DNA from: Prinsepia uniflora | Lineage: Eukaryota > Streptophyta > Magnoliopsida > Rosales > Rosaceae | Assembly (NCBI GenBank): GCA_032719365.1 | Contig: CM064866.1 | Location: forward strand, 6,305,781 to 6,369,780 | Direction: 5' to 3' | DNA: 64,000 bases | Shown here: one piece after another, positions 1-11,842 of the stretch | Layout: each line of letters opens with the position of its first letter | Numbering within the stretch: position 1 is the stretch's first letter | Position numbers and translations under genes: made by a program | The notes under the pieces: generated by a model | Database searches by the model: none | What the model saw: only the letters and a program-made list of their open reading frames with translations | Told to the model about the DNA's origin: nothing

Positions 1-995
1 GCTAGAATTGGTCTCATTAATCTGTGCTGGATTTAGTTCGATCATGGTATAAAATGATCTTTATTTGTCTTTGTATCAGTGTGTGTGAGAAAAAGTGAGA
101 GAGTGAAAATGGAAAGAAGGCAACCGCTACTGTCAAACCTTCATCTTCTTCTTATTTGATGTCTGAAGCCATTTTGACTATTTATCTATGCATATATGAA
201 GTTATTCTTTCCAAGACAATTTGTTCCAGGTTCTTTATAATTTGGTTTTTTGCTGTTGTGTTGTTGTGTTGTTATGGTTATTTCTATTGTATTGTTGGGG
301 TTGTTGTTGCTGTGTTGCTTGTGTGTTATTCTGCTACTTTTAGTTGATGTTACTAGTTTTAGTTCTGTTTCTAGTGTTGCAATCAGTTACAGCTTTAGGT
401 GCAATCTCGGTGAATTATAGTTGCAATCTTAGTTGCATTTTCAGTGAATTTCAATTACAATGACAGTTGTAGTTTCGGTGAATTTCAGTTTGCAGTTAGG
501 TTTCCGTCTTTGACAATTTTAGTTTCAGTCTCAGATAATTTCAGTTGCAGTTTCTAGCCGTTGCTTCTAGCTTCCACTGCTATATAGTTGTTGTTGTATT
601 TCTACTTTCCAAAATGTAGTACTTCCACGTAACCACCTTCGATAACTTGTGAATAACCTCAATGCCCTCCTCCATTTCCCTCATGAAATTCTAGCATGAC
701 TTTTATGATTTCGAGCAGAGGCCTAAACATTTTAGACTTGTGTATGTGTCGCGTTAACGGCAATAACCAGCTCTACCTCGAACAGCCCGACATAACAAAA
801 TGCATCTACCTTTGTCTAATTGCTTTTTATATGAAATATATGTTTTTCTATTGTAAAGGAGAGAGGACATTCGGCCAAAGGCACATTAAGAGTCAGACAC
901 TACAGATCTATAATTACATGAATATATAATGTTCTCTCATCTCATGAGGATTGAACTTGAAAACTCTCATTTATATGTGAAAAAAATGCCACTAA
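1..995. other. Left-edge non-coding DNA, no gene seen
   Basis: I see no credible coding region here. From about 340 to 570 there is a degenerate short repeat of the type 'agttgcagttt..cggtgaatttca', recurring every 30-40 bases with many changes. The short open frames look random (low-complexity Val/Leu/Cys-rich translation). Confidence 0.5.
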
Positions 996-1686
996 ACTTT
1001 GGTATTATTGGTGGTGGCGAAAACTGAAGTTTTTTTACAAGCAATCACGTCGATTATTATTTGGTGGACAAAGCCTATCTTTACTAATGGAGTTTCAAAA
1101 TGTAAGTTCCTTGAGTCTGCTAATCAGTCAATTTGGAACCTTGCGAATACAAAATATCACAAAACAGTAGGAGGTTCCTCCATGTCTAATTTCTTTAAAG
1201 ATTGAACAAACATGCACTTATCTACCTACGAGATACTTGAACTTTTTTAAACGACAAAATGGGGCGATTGAGGAATAGGTAAGCATAATTACTATACATA
1301 ATATGGTTCAATCATTGGACTACTGCAACATCTTATTCTCTTAATGCACAAAACAATGAGAGGAAATTGAACCCCCTTATAGGCTGCCCTCCCCATCTCT
1401 CTAAACACACATTAGCCAAAATTATTAAGAAAAAGAAATACAATGAGGGGGACATTAAACCAAAATTTTGAAAAAAAATACTAGAGATTTATGATTAAGC
1501 CAAAACCTCATAATTACTCATAATGACCAAACCAAAATATATGCAGTGAGAACATAGAGAAAGGTTACAAGTACCCAAAAAAAACAAAGAAAACACAAAA
1601 GCAAAAGAAAAAGCAAAAACAAAAACAAGAACATAAGACAACATCAAGTGCATAACCTTACAATGAACTCATTTTCTGCCCCGAAC
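996..1686 (-). repeat. 3' flank of RLP copy A, paralogous to the 3' flanks of B and C
   Basis: Segments such as 'ggtggacaaagcctatct' and 'agttccttgagtct' around 1060-1120 recur in the same order in 16660-16850 (3' of copy B) and inverted in 60840-61015 (3' of copy C). The duplicated unit therefore extends at least 0.7 kb past each stop codon. A purine-rich AAAAC/AAAGC stretch at 1560-1640 lies just past the stop and is shared with copy D and, as its complement, with copy C. Confidence 0.75.
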
Positions 1687-4387
1687 TCATTTCCCTATCA
1701 CTTGTCTGATCATTCCAACAATCTTGTAAAAAAACTCATGCCTCTTTGTAATCACAACATCTAAAAGAACCACTCCGACTACAAACCCGCTTACAACTCC
1801 AGCCAAAGCAAATATCCAAACAAACTCCAAAGAATCATTTTCTCCCACGGTACTTGAAGGTGGCAGTTGAGGGGACTTAGAATTTCCACACTCTGGCAAT
1901 GGATTTCCACACAATCCTCTGTTTCCCTCATATACAGTGCTATTAAATGAAGTAAGTTGAGTTCCTTGTGGTATAGGACCGGTGAGGTGGTTGTATGCAA
2001 CACTGAATCTTGCAAGGAAAGAGAGACGTGTCAGTTGCTGAGGGATCAATCCTGAGAGCTTGTTTTGCGAAAGATCCAAGGATTCAAGCAGTGATAAGTT
2101 CCCCAATGACGATGGGATGCCACCGGTGAGAATGTTGTTGGAAAGATTGAGGGAGCGAAGGCCCTTTAAGTTCCCAATGAAATCTGGAATCCTCCCTTCA
2201 AACTTGTTGCTTGAGAGGTCAAGCGATGCAAAGGCTTCTAGAATCCGTGGATAGTAAAGCTCCACGCCTTTGGTTGCTAAAGTGATTGAGTAAGGAACTT
2301 GTACAACCCTCTCAACTGTATAATCGAAGATGTTATAACTCAAAGAGGTGGACATGTAATCTGACTTGTTTACAGTAATATCAGGAAACACGGATGGGAT
2401 CTCGCCGGTGAAATTATTGTAAGACAAATCAAGAATGCGTAGCTTCGGGAAATCAACATTCTCTCTAGATTTTGCTATCACGCCGTGGAATCTATTATGC
2501 CGCATTGCCAAAAGTTTCAGCTCAGCAATACTCCCCAACCAAATGGGAAAGACATCATTGAAATGATTGTTGGAAAGAACAAGATACTCGAGCATCACAC
2601 AATTTGCCAAAGACTTTGGTAGCTCCCCTTCCAACTGGTTGTGACTCATATCAATCATCGTCAGATGGCTTTTTGAGCTGTATGTTTGAGGAACAATGCC
2701 ATGAAAATTGTTGTTTCCAAGAAGTAAAAGGGATAAATTATCACTGAAGTTTCCAAGACACTGAGGAAGTGTGCCACTCAAGTTATTTTTGGACAAGTCA
2801 AGGTATTGAAGAGAAATCATATTGCAAAGCAATGGTGAGACTTCTCCTGTGAAACTGTTGTTTGTAACTGAAAACTCTAGCAAGGATGGTGGAGGTAGAG
2901 GTAAGGACCCATGAAACAAGTTGGACGAAAGCCTTAAAATGAATAGGGTGGCCCATGGCAGAACAGTAGGAGGTTGGCCTGAAATGAGGTTTTGAGAAAT
3001 GTCTAGGTATTTGAGTGTGTCTATGCTTATGTTCCACATCCATTTTGGTACCTTGCCTTGGATTTTGTTTCTAGAAAGATCCAAACGCTTTAACATGTTC
3101 TGATATTGAAGGAAAATGGGAACTCTTTGATTTTGCATGCAGCCAATCCAAGAATCGTGAACTGTGGAAGATCTGTTGAGTTTTTAGTATTTTTGGAATC
3201 AGTGACAAATTCCAAATTGTTATTATTCAATTGGAGCTCATACATATTTGATAGGTTTTGGAACACTTGAAACTTCACAACACCTCTAAGAGAATTTGAA
3301 TATAGGTAAAGAATTTCAAGGTTGGTAAGATTGGAAATTGAAGTAGGAATTGAACCATCCAAACTGTTGAAAGCAAAATCCAAGTAAACTAGTTTGCTGA
3401 AGGTTCCTATCCAAGAAGGGATTGGACCGGTTAAAGCACTTGTACTAATCCGAAACACAGTGAGTTGTGTAAGGTTTGACATTGAATCAGGAATTTGACC
3501 TCCAAAATTACTTGCTGAAATGTCTAGGTAGGTAAGTTGTATAAGATTACCAAGTGAAGGTGGAATCAACCTTTTTGAAAAGTTGCATGCAGCTACATCC
3601 AACTCTTGCAATGAGCCGAGATTTCCAATCGAAGGAGGTAGGCTTCCGTAAAACCTAGTGAAGGAAATATATAGATACATGAGAGGGCTACTTCGATCAA
3701 ATTCAGGTAAATAGCCGGTAAGATCTTGGTTGTATCTCACACTCAAAGCTTCCAAGGTCGGTAGTTTGAAGACACTCGCAGGGAACTCACCAAATAGCTC
3801 ACATTTCTTAAGGTAAAGTTCAGTCAAGGATGATAAGTTTGCTATGGAATGAGGTACTGGTGAAGATATGTTCACAAAACTGAGAGAGAGTTTCTCTAGA
3901 CTAGTTAAGTTTTGAACTAGGCTTCCAAAATCTGATGCATTAAGTTTCAACAGTGGTTGTACGTTATTGATAGTAGAGGCTCCAGCATTAATATTGAGAG
4001 ACAGATCAAGGATTGACAACTTGGACAACTGTGAAACTTGGGACGGGACTTGGCCAGAAAAGGCAGAGCCAGACAGATTGAGATAAGTGAGGGATGGGAA
4101 ATTCCTAATGCTACTAGGAATTTGAGAGTAGTTGAAGTGATTGTCAGCAAGGTTGAGTTTTTTGAGATAAACAAGATTGAAAAGGGTGCTGTTGGAGCTG
4201 ATAGATCCATAGAGACAACTGCTACTGAGATCAAGGCCAATCACATTACCTGTTTTTGCATCACACTCAACCCCATCCCATGAGCAGCAGCTGCTACTGT
4301 TAGCAATCCTTGATCCTCCATTCCACGAGGAAACCTTTGGATAAGCAGCACCATAATGCGAAGCAGATCTGTCGATAGAGAAGCTGT
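1687..4387 (-). pseudogene. RLP copy A: 5'-truncated, frameshifted LRR receptor-like protein
   Basis: Leucine-rich-repeat receptor-like protein of the Cf-9 type, very similar to intact copy B. Homology starts at B's residue 58 (around 4387), so the signal peptide and first cap cysteine are missing; the later cap cysteines (CCSWDGVEC) are present. A one-base loss in an A run (position 3113-3116; four A's on the plus strand against five in B) splits the gene into two open stretches, 3090-4244 upstream and 1687-3138 downstream. The downstream part keeps the island region, the C-terminal cap, the transmembrane segment with GxxxGxxxG spacing and the short basic tail, and ends one residue earlier than B. 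With no start region and a frameshift, it should make no receptor. The truncation point is joined directly to far-upstream intergenic sequence, so a deletion is the likely cause. Confidence 0.9.
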
Positions 4388-4500
4388 CTTATACAATTAT
4401 ATTAAGATAAGAGAATTACATTATACACATTAAGAATCAATGCTGTCTTATACAATTATATTAAGATAAGAGAATTACATTATACACATTAAGAATCAAT
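4383..4500. repeat. 59-bp tandem duplication at the RLP-A truncation point
   Basis: Two near-perfect copies (4383-4441 and 4442-4500) of a unit starting 'gctgtcttatacaatta'. The unit is intergenic sequence that elsewhere (around 12940-13000) lies far upstream of RLP genes, so the duplication sits exactly where copy A lost its 5' end. Confidence 0.85.
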
Positions 4501-6240
4501 CTAATCCATAATATGTGAAAATAAATACTACTAAGTTATAATACTCATCAAATGGCTCAATCAATCACTGGATCATGGTGGAGAAGTTATGTCTTGGAAA
4601 TTATGAGCCAGGAGTCTTTGTCAATTTCAGATTTTTCAAATTGGAAAAGACCGGCGCCTTTCGTGTTTAAAATGTACGCGTTAATTTTTGCTGAAGACTC
4701 CAGATTTTACTTTTTAAAGTCAATAAGTCTTAAGCAATATATAGAGACATGCAGCCACATATTAATGATCGCAATAAATTTCACCTTTACAACCTTGCAA
4801 ACCCTTTGAACTTAATTCAATCTTATTTGTTTCTTAACTAACTAATGAAGTGTATAATCCAAACTGCTTAGTTAGTAAAGTTTGAATTTTCATTTTTATT
4901 TTAAAAATTCGTTAAATTCAAATCAGATTGTTAAAGAATATATTATTATTTTCTTATTTTTTAAATCTATTATTAACACAAAGTAAAAGTAATAAAAATT
5001 AAAGGATACTCAAATATATCCAAATAAATACATATTTACCCAGATAATAGTATAATAAAATATTATTAAGTTATAATGTTTATTTGATAAATCTTAATAT
5101 AGTGGTAATGTTTGCAATCTAATCTTTCGCAAACTTAATATACAAAATTTTGAATATTGATTATTCTATTATTTTTTGTATATTTTTTGTAATACTTGCT
5201 GCTTTTTTAAATGTCTAAATAGTTTCATTTCTAATTTTAGAAAATCAAGCCATATCAAATATTAAAATTTAAATGTTACCAATATCCGTATCGAATTGCA
5301 TTGTAACCATCTTGTATCAAGAATTCAAGGTACATACCTTATTAGTTAAATTTAGCTAAACCAACTCCCGCCTGAAACCTCTCAAAATCCAAATTAACCC
5401 GAGCCTACATAAATCTAAGTTAAATTAATCTAACTCAATTTTAAAGATTAGGTCAGAGAGCTCCAAAATTTGTGGTCTAGTGTTTCACGTACACTCGGAA
5501 TTGACTATTTTTCTTTTCCAAAGTTGAAAAGTCTCAGCAATGTACACATTCATTAATCACCACATCATTATCATGGAAGGTAGGTATCAAACACAAATGA
5601 CCATTTTTTGAGAAAAAAATAAAAATAAAGTGAAACTAAAATTGTTCAATTAGACACCAAGTTATATTGAGCAAGAAAATGGAGGCCAAGTTTTGTGAAT
5701 TTATGTGCAAGGTAAACCCAACTGAAAATTGAAGAAGAATCGAACAAGAAAGTGGCAACTAGTAGTAGGAGTTTAGAGTTTAATCTTCTAAAATATAAAA
5801 ATAAAAATAAAAGGACGAGAAAGTGGTGAAAGGATTTTAAATAAGAAGCGACCAAAATTGTTATGCTACTTCTAAATACATCTTACTTTGAGTAGAATAT
5901 ATATGCGTCTCTCTTCCTTTAAACGAGAGGACTAAAAAATTTATATTCAAAAGCCTTTAGATAAAAGATCTTCTTTTATGTGGCTTACAGATTGACTAGT
6001 ATTTTCTTAAAAGTAGTTGGCCATTATCTTCTCTCCTTTCTCGGTCGAATTTTTGCAACGCACTAGAGAAGTTAAATTTTTGGAAGATTCACACGTATTT
6101 TTCCTCTTTCAGATATTTTTCCAAATTGGAAAAGACCTTATCAGTGATCTGTTTGATTGGTTACTGACCAAAAAAATGGATAAGGAAAATTTTGTGAATT
6201 TATGTGCAAAGAAATTGAAAAATTAGAGAGAAAACTAACA
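4501..6240. repeat. Repeated RLP intergenic modules (AT-rich, non-coding)
   Basis: No gene. The stretch consists of modules that recur elsewhere in the window: 'ggagaagttatgtcttgg..ttatgagcca' (4575; also 13070), 'gagcaagaaaatggaggcc' (5667; also 11370, 15727, 55805), 'gtggcaactagtagtagg' (5751; also 15808) and 'agtattttcttaaaagtag' (5998; also 56450). They resemble the upstream regions of the intact RLP and probably mark old duplication units. Confidence 0.65.
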
Positions 6241-6376
6241 AGAAAGTGGAAGTGGATCATCTTCTATATATCTCCTTATATATTAAAAATCACTGTTCAA
6301 AACAGCATTCGCCTAGGCACTCGAAGGTGGGAAACCGCTCCCCCTAATAACTAAGCGTCTAGGTGAATTTGAATAT

Positions 6377-6879
6377 ACAAACCAATTGAAAGAGAACCCG
6401 GCCAGCTCTTGATAGAACACCTTTCTTATCCCTCTAACACCCACACTAGTCAAAATTTATTGAGGTAAAAAAATACAACGAAGAGGCCATAAAACCAAAA
6501 CCTCGCAAATAGAATAGTAGAGGCTTATGAGTAAGCCAAAACCTCGCAATAACCAAACCAAAATATATGCAGTAAAAAGATAGAGAAAGGTTAAAAAGAT
6601 CCAAAACAACAACATGGCAAAACAAAAACAAAAGCAAAAGCAAAAACAAGAACATAAAACAACATCAACTACATAACCTTAATTATAATGAACTCATTTT
6701 CTGAACCTCCCACTTCAGTTTTTCCCTATCACTTGTCTAATCATTCCAACAATCTTGTAAAAAAACTCATGCCTCTTTGTAATCATAACATCTAAAAAAA
6801 CCACTCCGACTACAAACACGCTTACAACTCCAGCTAAATTAAGCAAATATCCAAACAAACTCCAAAGAATCATTTTCTC
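6377..6879 (-). pseudogene. RLP copy D: C-terminal stub with 3' flank
   Basis: The stretch 6715-6879 encodes only the last 50 or so residues of an RLP of this family (transmembrane segment and cytoplasmic tail, stop at 6715-6717), followed by the characteristic 3' flank down to 6377 that matches 16915-17190 beside copy B. A 6-bp duplication (about 6836-6841) lies in the transmembrane coding part. Homology ends abruptly near 6879, where a LINE-like tail begins. All extracellular coding sequence is gone. Confidence 0.85.
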
Positions 6880-7018
6880 TTCGTTTATTTCATGTCTTTG
6901 TTTGATTTTATGTCTTTATTGCTTTTCAGTTTGTTTGTTGGTTTTTATAGCTTGTTTGTAGCTTTGCTGCTGGCCCTTGTAGCTTGATGAATGAATATCA
7001 TTTCGACCGAAAAAAAAA
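6880..7018 (+). mobile_element. 5'-truncated LINE 3' end with poly-A tail
   Basis: T-rich sequence ending 'aatgaatatcatttcgacc' followed by a run of A's (7008-7017) is the usual look of a plant L1-type LINE 3' end. It starts exactly where RLP stub D stops. No coding part remains and no target-site duplication could be confirmed, so this rests on the tail structure only. Confidence 0.5.
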
Positions 7019-7490
7019 ACATAAGCATTACTGGATTTGTGGTTTGATGCTACAAATATGTTGGAGTGACAACTTTCAAAATGAATCAATGAGTTATTTG
7101 TTGATTTAACTGTCCATCTTTAGTACCCTAATCTTCAGTTTATGTCAGCATGCCACGTCAACAGAAGTTTGAACAAAGAATAACAAAATTACTTAGCAAT
7201 ACTAAATTATTGAACCAAGGACCTCATAATTATGAAACAGCTAGTAGTTTAAACCATTAGGCTACTTGTAAGTCGATGATATGTAAGATCACATTCTATA
7301 TTTAACTTTCAATACAAGAAGCATTTAGTTAACCCATTAAACCATTAGAAAGCCCAAAGTACGTATTTGGTTAAATAATTCCAAATAAACCTTTAGGATT
7401 TATTTTAATTGTTTAATACTTATATTTCTTTAGATTAGTTTGTAAGGAAATGCATGTACTTAAATTGAACTGTATGTTCATTAACGAATA
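7019..7490. other. Non-coding, nothing recognised
   Basis: AT-rich sequence with no convincing coding frame, repeat end or RNA gene. Confidence 0.4.
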
Positions 7491-7606
7491 AGAAGTTCAT
7501 AAATGAACCAGTAGTTGATAATTGAATTAGAAGTTCATAAATGAACTAGTAGTTGATAATTGAATTAGAAGTTCATAAATGAACCAAAAATTTATTATTG
7601 AATCAG
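7491..7606. repeat. 38-bp tandem repeat, three copies
   Basis: Units start at 7491, 7529 and 7567 with 'agaagttcataaatgaac'. The first two are nearly identical and the third is diverged in its second half. Confidence 0.9.
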
Positions 7607-7621
7607 TAGTTCATATTAAAC

Positions 7622-7864
7622 ATCAAACTCGCAGTTTTCGGGGACGCCATAAAGGAAAAAGGAACTCGAATTTCCCTTCATAAATCCAATATCTATGATA
7701 AAACCAGTAGATTTGACATGGTTAGATCCGGTTTTTCAATACGTATCATAGAACCTGAAATTCTTATTAATTGCTTATCGTTGAGATTGCCTAAAGCACT
7801 AAAATTTGATTATTCGTACCTTGCAAAGGCTCTCAAAAAGCCGTTTATTCATCATAGGCAATGA
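7622..7864 (+). other. Unidentified open stretch, about 80 codons, no ATG start
   Basis: An uninterrupted frame of 80 codons ends with TGA at 7862-7864. The translation is mixed and protein-like (for example SRFDMVRSGFSIRIIEPE), unlike the low-complexity translations of neighbouring frames. I do not recognise the family. It lies just before a copia gag remnant in the same direction and could be part of that element, an exon fragment or chance. Confidence 0.3.
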
Positions 7865-7894
7865 ATATATTCTAGTTACTTCTCAATTTTTGTG

Positions 7895-8900
7895 CGGAGG
7901 TGCTCATCGAAGCTGGCCTCCTTGATAAGATTTTTCTTCACTTCCCCTGCCTTTTGTTTGGTCATGCAGAACCAATGTAAGGAAACTCAATTTTTTTAAA
8001 TTTGACTGGAATTGATCACCATCAAGTTGCTCATCGAAAAGAACAACAATTTGCTACTAAAAATGATCAATCTCAATTGATTGGTACTGGATCAACATTA
8101 TTGCCCAAAGTAGACCCATTGCCTAAAGTAAACACAATTTCCTGAAGAAACTGTCATTGGCAAAAGCAAAAGCCCCAAGCTCCCAAGTTCTAGAAGGAAA
8201 CCCCTATGACCAGCACCAACACAACCATGGCGAATGTGACCAAAGGCGCCCGTGAACCAAGTACCCATGATCGAGGTACATATGGTGGATATGCACTATC
8301 TCAGCTGCTAAGGCTTAAAATGAAAGAAACATTGGTTCAACTCGTCACCACTAGAACCAGAATCAAGAAGAACTTTGTTATAGATGTGGATAAATAGATC
8401 ATTGGTACCGCACCTACCATGCATCAACGCAAGTTATAGACGAGTATCACAATAGTTGTGGAACTCGAGAGACCAACTTAGTCAAATGATCAGTTCTCCC
8501 AAATACTGATTAATTTGGTGATTTATATCTTTGGATTGAAACCGTGGTTTTTGCCCGAGCATGAATTAATTCAATAAAAATATTTATTCTTATTCATGTG
8601 ATTGATAAAAATTAACTTAATGAATAGGCATGTCTTTTTGGGAAGTTTGTTGTTCGACTGACATTGCTATTACATACATTATACTCCGAGGTTGGAATTT
8701 TTTTTTAACAAACTTGTTGCCTAATCATCCCTCTGTGAAAACCATATTAGGTCAATCCAACCTGATTGAGGTCCATAACAAAGCTCACTTGATGTTGTCT
8801 AATAGTATTGAATTTAAAATTAATGAGGCCTTATATTATGCATGTTCCAGAAGAACATTTGCGTTGTAAGGATATTTGAGCCAAAAATTATTATGTTGAA
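7895..8900 (+). pseudogene. Degenerate Ty1/copia gag-protease remnant
   Basis: Broken translation in several frames matches the gag and protease of the large copia element at 51690-53328. Visible pieces are a gag C-terminal segment (KNDQSQLIGT near 8055), a decayed CCHC zinc knuckle (CYRCG..DHW..T near 8375-8420, last Cys lost) and a protease segment starting at 8630 (VCCSTDIAITYIILRG), where the active-site Asp-Ser of the related copy has become Asp-Ile. Several stops and frameshifts are present, and no LTR, integrase or reverse transcriptase was found. It is a dead fragment independent of the nested stack. Confidence 0.75.
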
Positions 8901-8959
8901 ATCACAATGGAAAAGTGATCATAACTAGATCGATCAACTTAATGTATTGTAAGGGTCAA

Positions 8960-9221
8960 GTGACAATTAAGTTTTAAGGAGCAAATAGAGCCGATGTGAT
9001 AATTTCAAAAAAAAAAAAACATTTAAATCATTTTTTAGATAATAATATTATGAGAATAGACTTACATTATACACATTCGGAATGAACTTTGTAAATCTTG
9101 GCCCAGTAATCTAAAGAAATAAGTTTTTATATGCAATGAACTTTATAGATGGACCAGTATTCTCTTAAAAGTTTAGTCAAGCATTATCTTCTCTTCTCTT
9201 GTCGAGGTTTTGCAACCACTG
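8960..9221. repeat. RLP intergenic module; paralogous empty site of the hAT insertion
   Basis: The segment 8971-9005 ('gccgatgtgataatttc' and neighbours) matches the two sides of the hAT element at 11843-12906 without the element. The following 'cagtattctcttaaaagt' module recurs near 14800 and 15260. No gene is seen. Confidence 0.7.
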
Positions 9222-9416
9222 GATCATCCCCACGGATGAAAATGTCGCCGGAATCGGCGATATATTGTCTGATATATCGCTTTTTCTGGCAACCGACACA
9301 TAAACAAGGGGTGAAGGAAAATCCTCCCCCAAAATCGGCGATTTAGGTCCATATCGGTAAATATCGACGATTTCCGGCGACATTCGCCGATATGTAACGA
9401 AATCTCCGATTTTGGT

Positions 9417-9672
9417 GACGATCCTTGAGAGCGAGGGAGTGTGGACAGAAGAATAGCCTGCAAAAAAACAGAGTATGGTAGCAGAGCTTATATAATTGTA
9501 CGGTCCACACTTGATTGCCGCCGGAAGGCGAAATGGGCCAGTCGTCTTCCAAAAGCTTCATGACCTCATTGAGCGTCTTCTGGTCTACCTCTGATAACAG
9601 AGCCAAAAAGCCGTCGCCTTGAACTTGTTCCACCTCCAGATCTCGCTGCCTCTTACGCTTGGACTCCTCCAT
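9417..9672 (-). pseudogene. Captured gene 5' fragment inside the MULE
   Basis: On the minus strand a pyrimidine-rich leader (9673-9780, many CTCTCT) precedes an ATG at 9670-9672 and a 54-codon charged, lysine- and glutamate-rich stretch beginning MEESKRKRQRDLEVEQ and ending GGNQ at 9511. A possible 53-base intron (GT at 9510, TTTTTTTGCAG ending at 9458) would join it in frame to a second short stretch (AILLSTLPRSQG). The intron is short for a plant, so this is a proposal. Past about 9417 the sequence becomes the ATATCG-rich transposon end. I do not recognise the parent gene. It looks like promoter, leader and first exon of a host gene picked up by the element. Confidence 0.5.
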
Positions 9673-10234
9673 CGGAGAGAGAGAAGAGTGAGAAAAGTGT
9701 ACAGTGAGGCACAGGCACGGAGTGATTATGGTGGTGAATTGGTGACGGAGTCGAAGCGAGAGAAGAAGAAAGGGATGTTGATAAGATCATTGATGCAGCT
9801 GTTGGTGGGTGGAATTGTTCCCAGCGGAGAAGACGATGTTGATGAGAGAGTGATAGAGGTTGAAGACTTGAATGAGTCTTTGACTTCAGGAAAAAAAAAA
9901 TTAAAAGCTATCCACTTACTTTCCCAACCATTGGATTTCAAATCTAATGGTGCATATTTCATTGTATTTTGATCAAAACAAAACGTGTGGGTTGAATAGG
10001 ATTATCATAATAGTATATATTGATAGTATATATTCACAGCAAACACACAAAATTAATATATTATTATTAATTTTGAAGATTCATCATATTATTTTAATAA
10101 TAAAAAATATTAGATAAACCAAATTAAAAAGTAAATAGTGGTTATGTCATTTAAAAAGTATTCTATAATTTAACCAAAAAAGAATATATGTTTGATTAAA
10201 ATTTATACACATTCAATTTATTATTATACATTTA

Positions 10235-10872
10235 ATTATATTAACATTCAATTATAGTAATTTACTTCAATTTATATTTATTTTTAAAATTGTATATTAT
10301 TAGTCATCGTCAAAATCATATTGTATTATATTATTCATCATATGTTTATTATATCAAAGTCATTTTATAATTTTTATTAATCTTATATAACCATTATTAG
10401 GTACTTAAGTTTTTCCCAAAATTTCATTAAAAATTTCCAACTTTTAGATTAAATTTCGGTCATTTTTATTAATCGTTAACGACTTTGATAAGAATTCATT
10501 TTACGTCCAATTTTCACTAATTAATGTCCAATTTTCTAAATTATTATATAAATACAAACTCCCCGATTTTCTAAATTATTATGTAAATGTAAACTCCATT
10601 ATTATGCTTATTTTTATGTTTTTAACTATATTAATATTCAATTATAGTAATTCACTTAAATTTTATGTTTATGTTTAAAATTTAATATTATTAGTTATCG
10701 GAAGAACCCTATTGTATCATATTACTCATCATATATTTATTATATCAAAGTCATTTTATAATTTTTATTAGTCATATATGACCATTATTGGGTACTTAAG
10801 TTTTTCCCAAAGTTTTATTCCAAATTTCCAACTTTTAGACCGAATTTCCGTCATTTTTGTTGACCGTAAACG
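10235..10872. repeat. Internal direct duplication in the MULE
   Basis: About 255 bp at 10235-10490 recur at 10623-10872 (shared strings include 'tatatcaaagtcatttta' and 'aggtacttaagtttttccc', the latter with one change). Between them is a smaller repeat around 'gattttctaaattattat'. The AT-rich arm of the element was therefore partly duplicated. Confidence 0.75.
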
Positions 10873-10956
10873 ATATCCGATATTTAGAGCGAGATATCCG
10901 TAAATTTGACTAACGATATATCCGTTGATATCAATATTTCAATCCTTGATCATCCC

Positions 10957-11834
10957 TGAGAAATTAAATCTTCCAAATTAAGAACCATGAGTCTTTTTCT
11001 GTTTCAGATTTTTCAAATTGAAAAAATAGACTTTAATTGAAGTGATTGATTTGTCATTGACCAAGAAAATAGAGGTCAAGTACGTTTTGTCAATTTTAAA
11101 TTGAAAAAGACCTTAATTTTATTTTATTTTCTTATTAAATGTGCAATATTCCAAATTTTTTATTAAGAACTAATCTTAAGGAAAAATCTGTGTTAAGAAC
11201 TGAGAAGATTCAAAGGGGCATTTAAACCTCTTTCTGATCACAAATTAAATGTCAGTTTCGTGTTTCGAATATAAAATTAGAGAACAAATATGACAAAAAA
11301 TATGAACTTTCACTAGACCACTTGTTTGTGATAGAAAAGACCTTATTCAAAGTGATCCCTTTGATTAGTTATATTGAGCAAGAAAATGGAGGCCAAGTTT
11401 TGTCAATTTATGGCGCCCTGGAAAAGAAATAGTATGATGCCAAATTGTCTCATGACACTTTGCTGAATGACTTTGAAAAGGAAAGTCACACTCACAAAAC
11501 AAAGAGCCCACAACGTCCAAGGCATCGGTGCATGAGCGACTTGGAGATCAAGTAGGGACATCATGGTGAGTTGAATTAGAAATTTTGGGATTAAGGGATT
11601 TTGAGATTGTTTGTAAGATTGAATGATATAGGTTGGATCAAGAATTGAATGATATAGGTTGGATCAAGAAATGAAGATATATAACTTATTGGTTAAATTT
11701 TGCTAAAATAACTCCAGCGTGAAACTTCAAAAAATCCAAATTAACCGAGCCTACATAAAACTAAATTAAATTAATCTAACTCAATTTCAAAGATTTGGTA
11801 AGTGACAAATAAATTTTAAGGTGTAAATAGAGAT
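10957..11834. repeat. RLP intergenic modules
   Basis: Non-coding. It contains 'attaagaaccatgagtctt' (10978), the paralogous empty site for the copia insertion of 23593-54928, and 'gagcaagaaaatggaggcc' (11370). It ends at the hAT target site. Confidence 0.6.
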
Positions 11835-11842
11835 GATGTGAT

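Larger units (their letters stand above)
9231..10947. mobile_element. Mutator-like (Pack-MULE type) element with 9-bp TSD
   Basis: Flanked by GATCATCCC at 9222-9230 and 10948-10956. The surrounding intergenic module is continuous when the element and one TSD are removed (compare 15320-15360). Ends are weakly inverted: the left begins CACGGATGAAAATGTCG and the right complement begins AAGGATTGAAATATTG, both followed by ATATCG-rich subterminal DNA. The left part is GC-richer and holds a gene-like fragment on the minus strand; the right part is AT-rich with an internal duplication. No transposase is present. The 9-bp TSD and captured host-like sequence point to a MULE rather than hAT; the poor terminal repeats keep this below certain. 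Confidence 0.65.

Noticed and set aside
9619..9972. 117-codon plus-strand frame in the MULE
   Set aside because: Overlaps the better minus-strand reading with a CT-rich leader and a splice-like boundary. Composition does not favour it, though it cannot be fully excluded.
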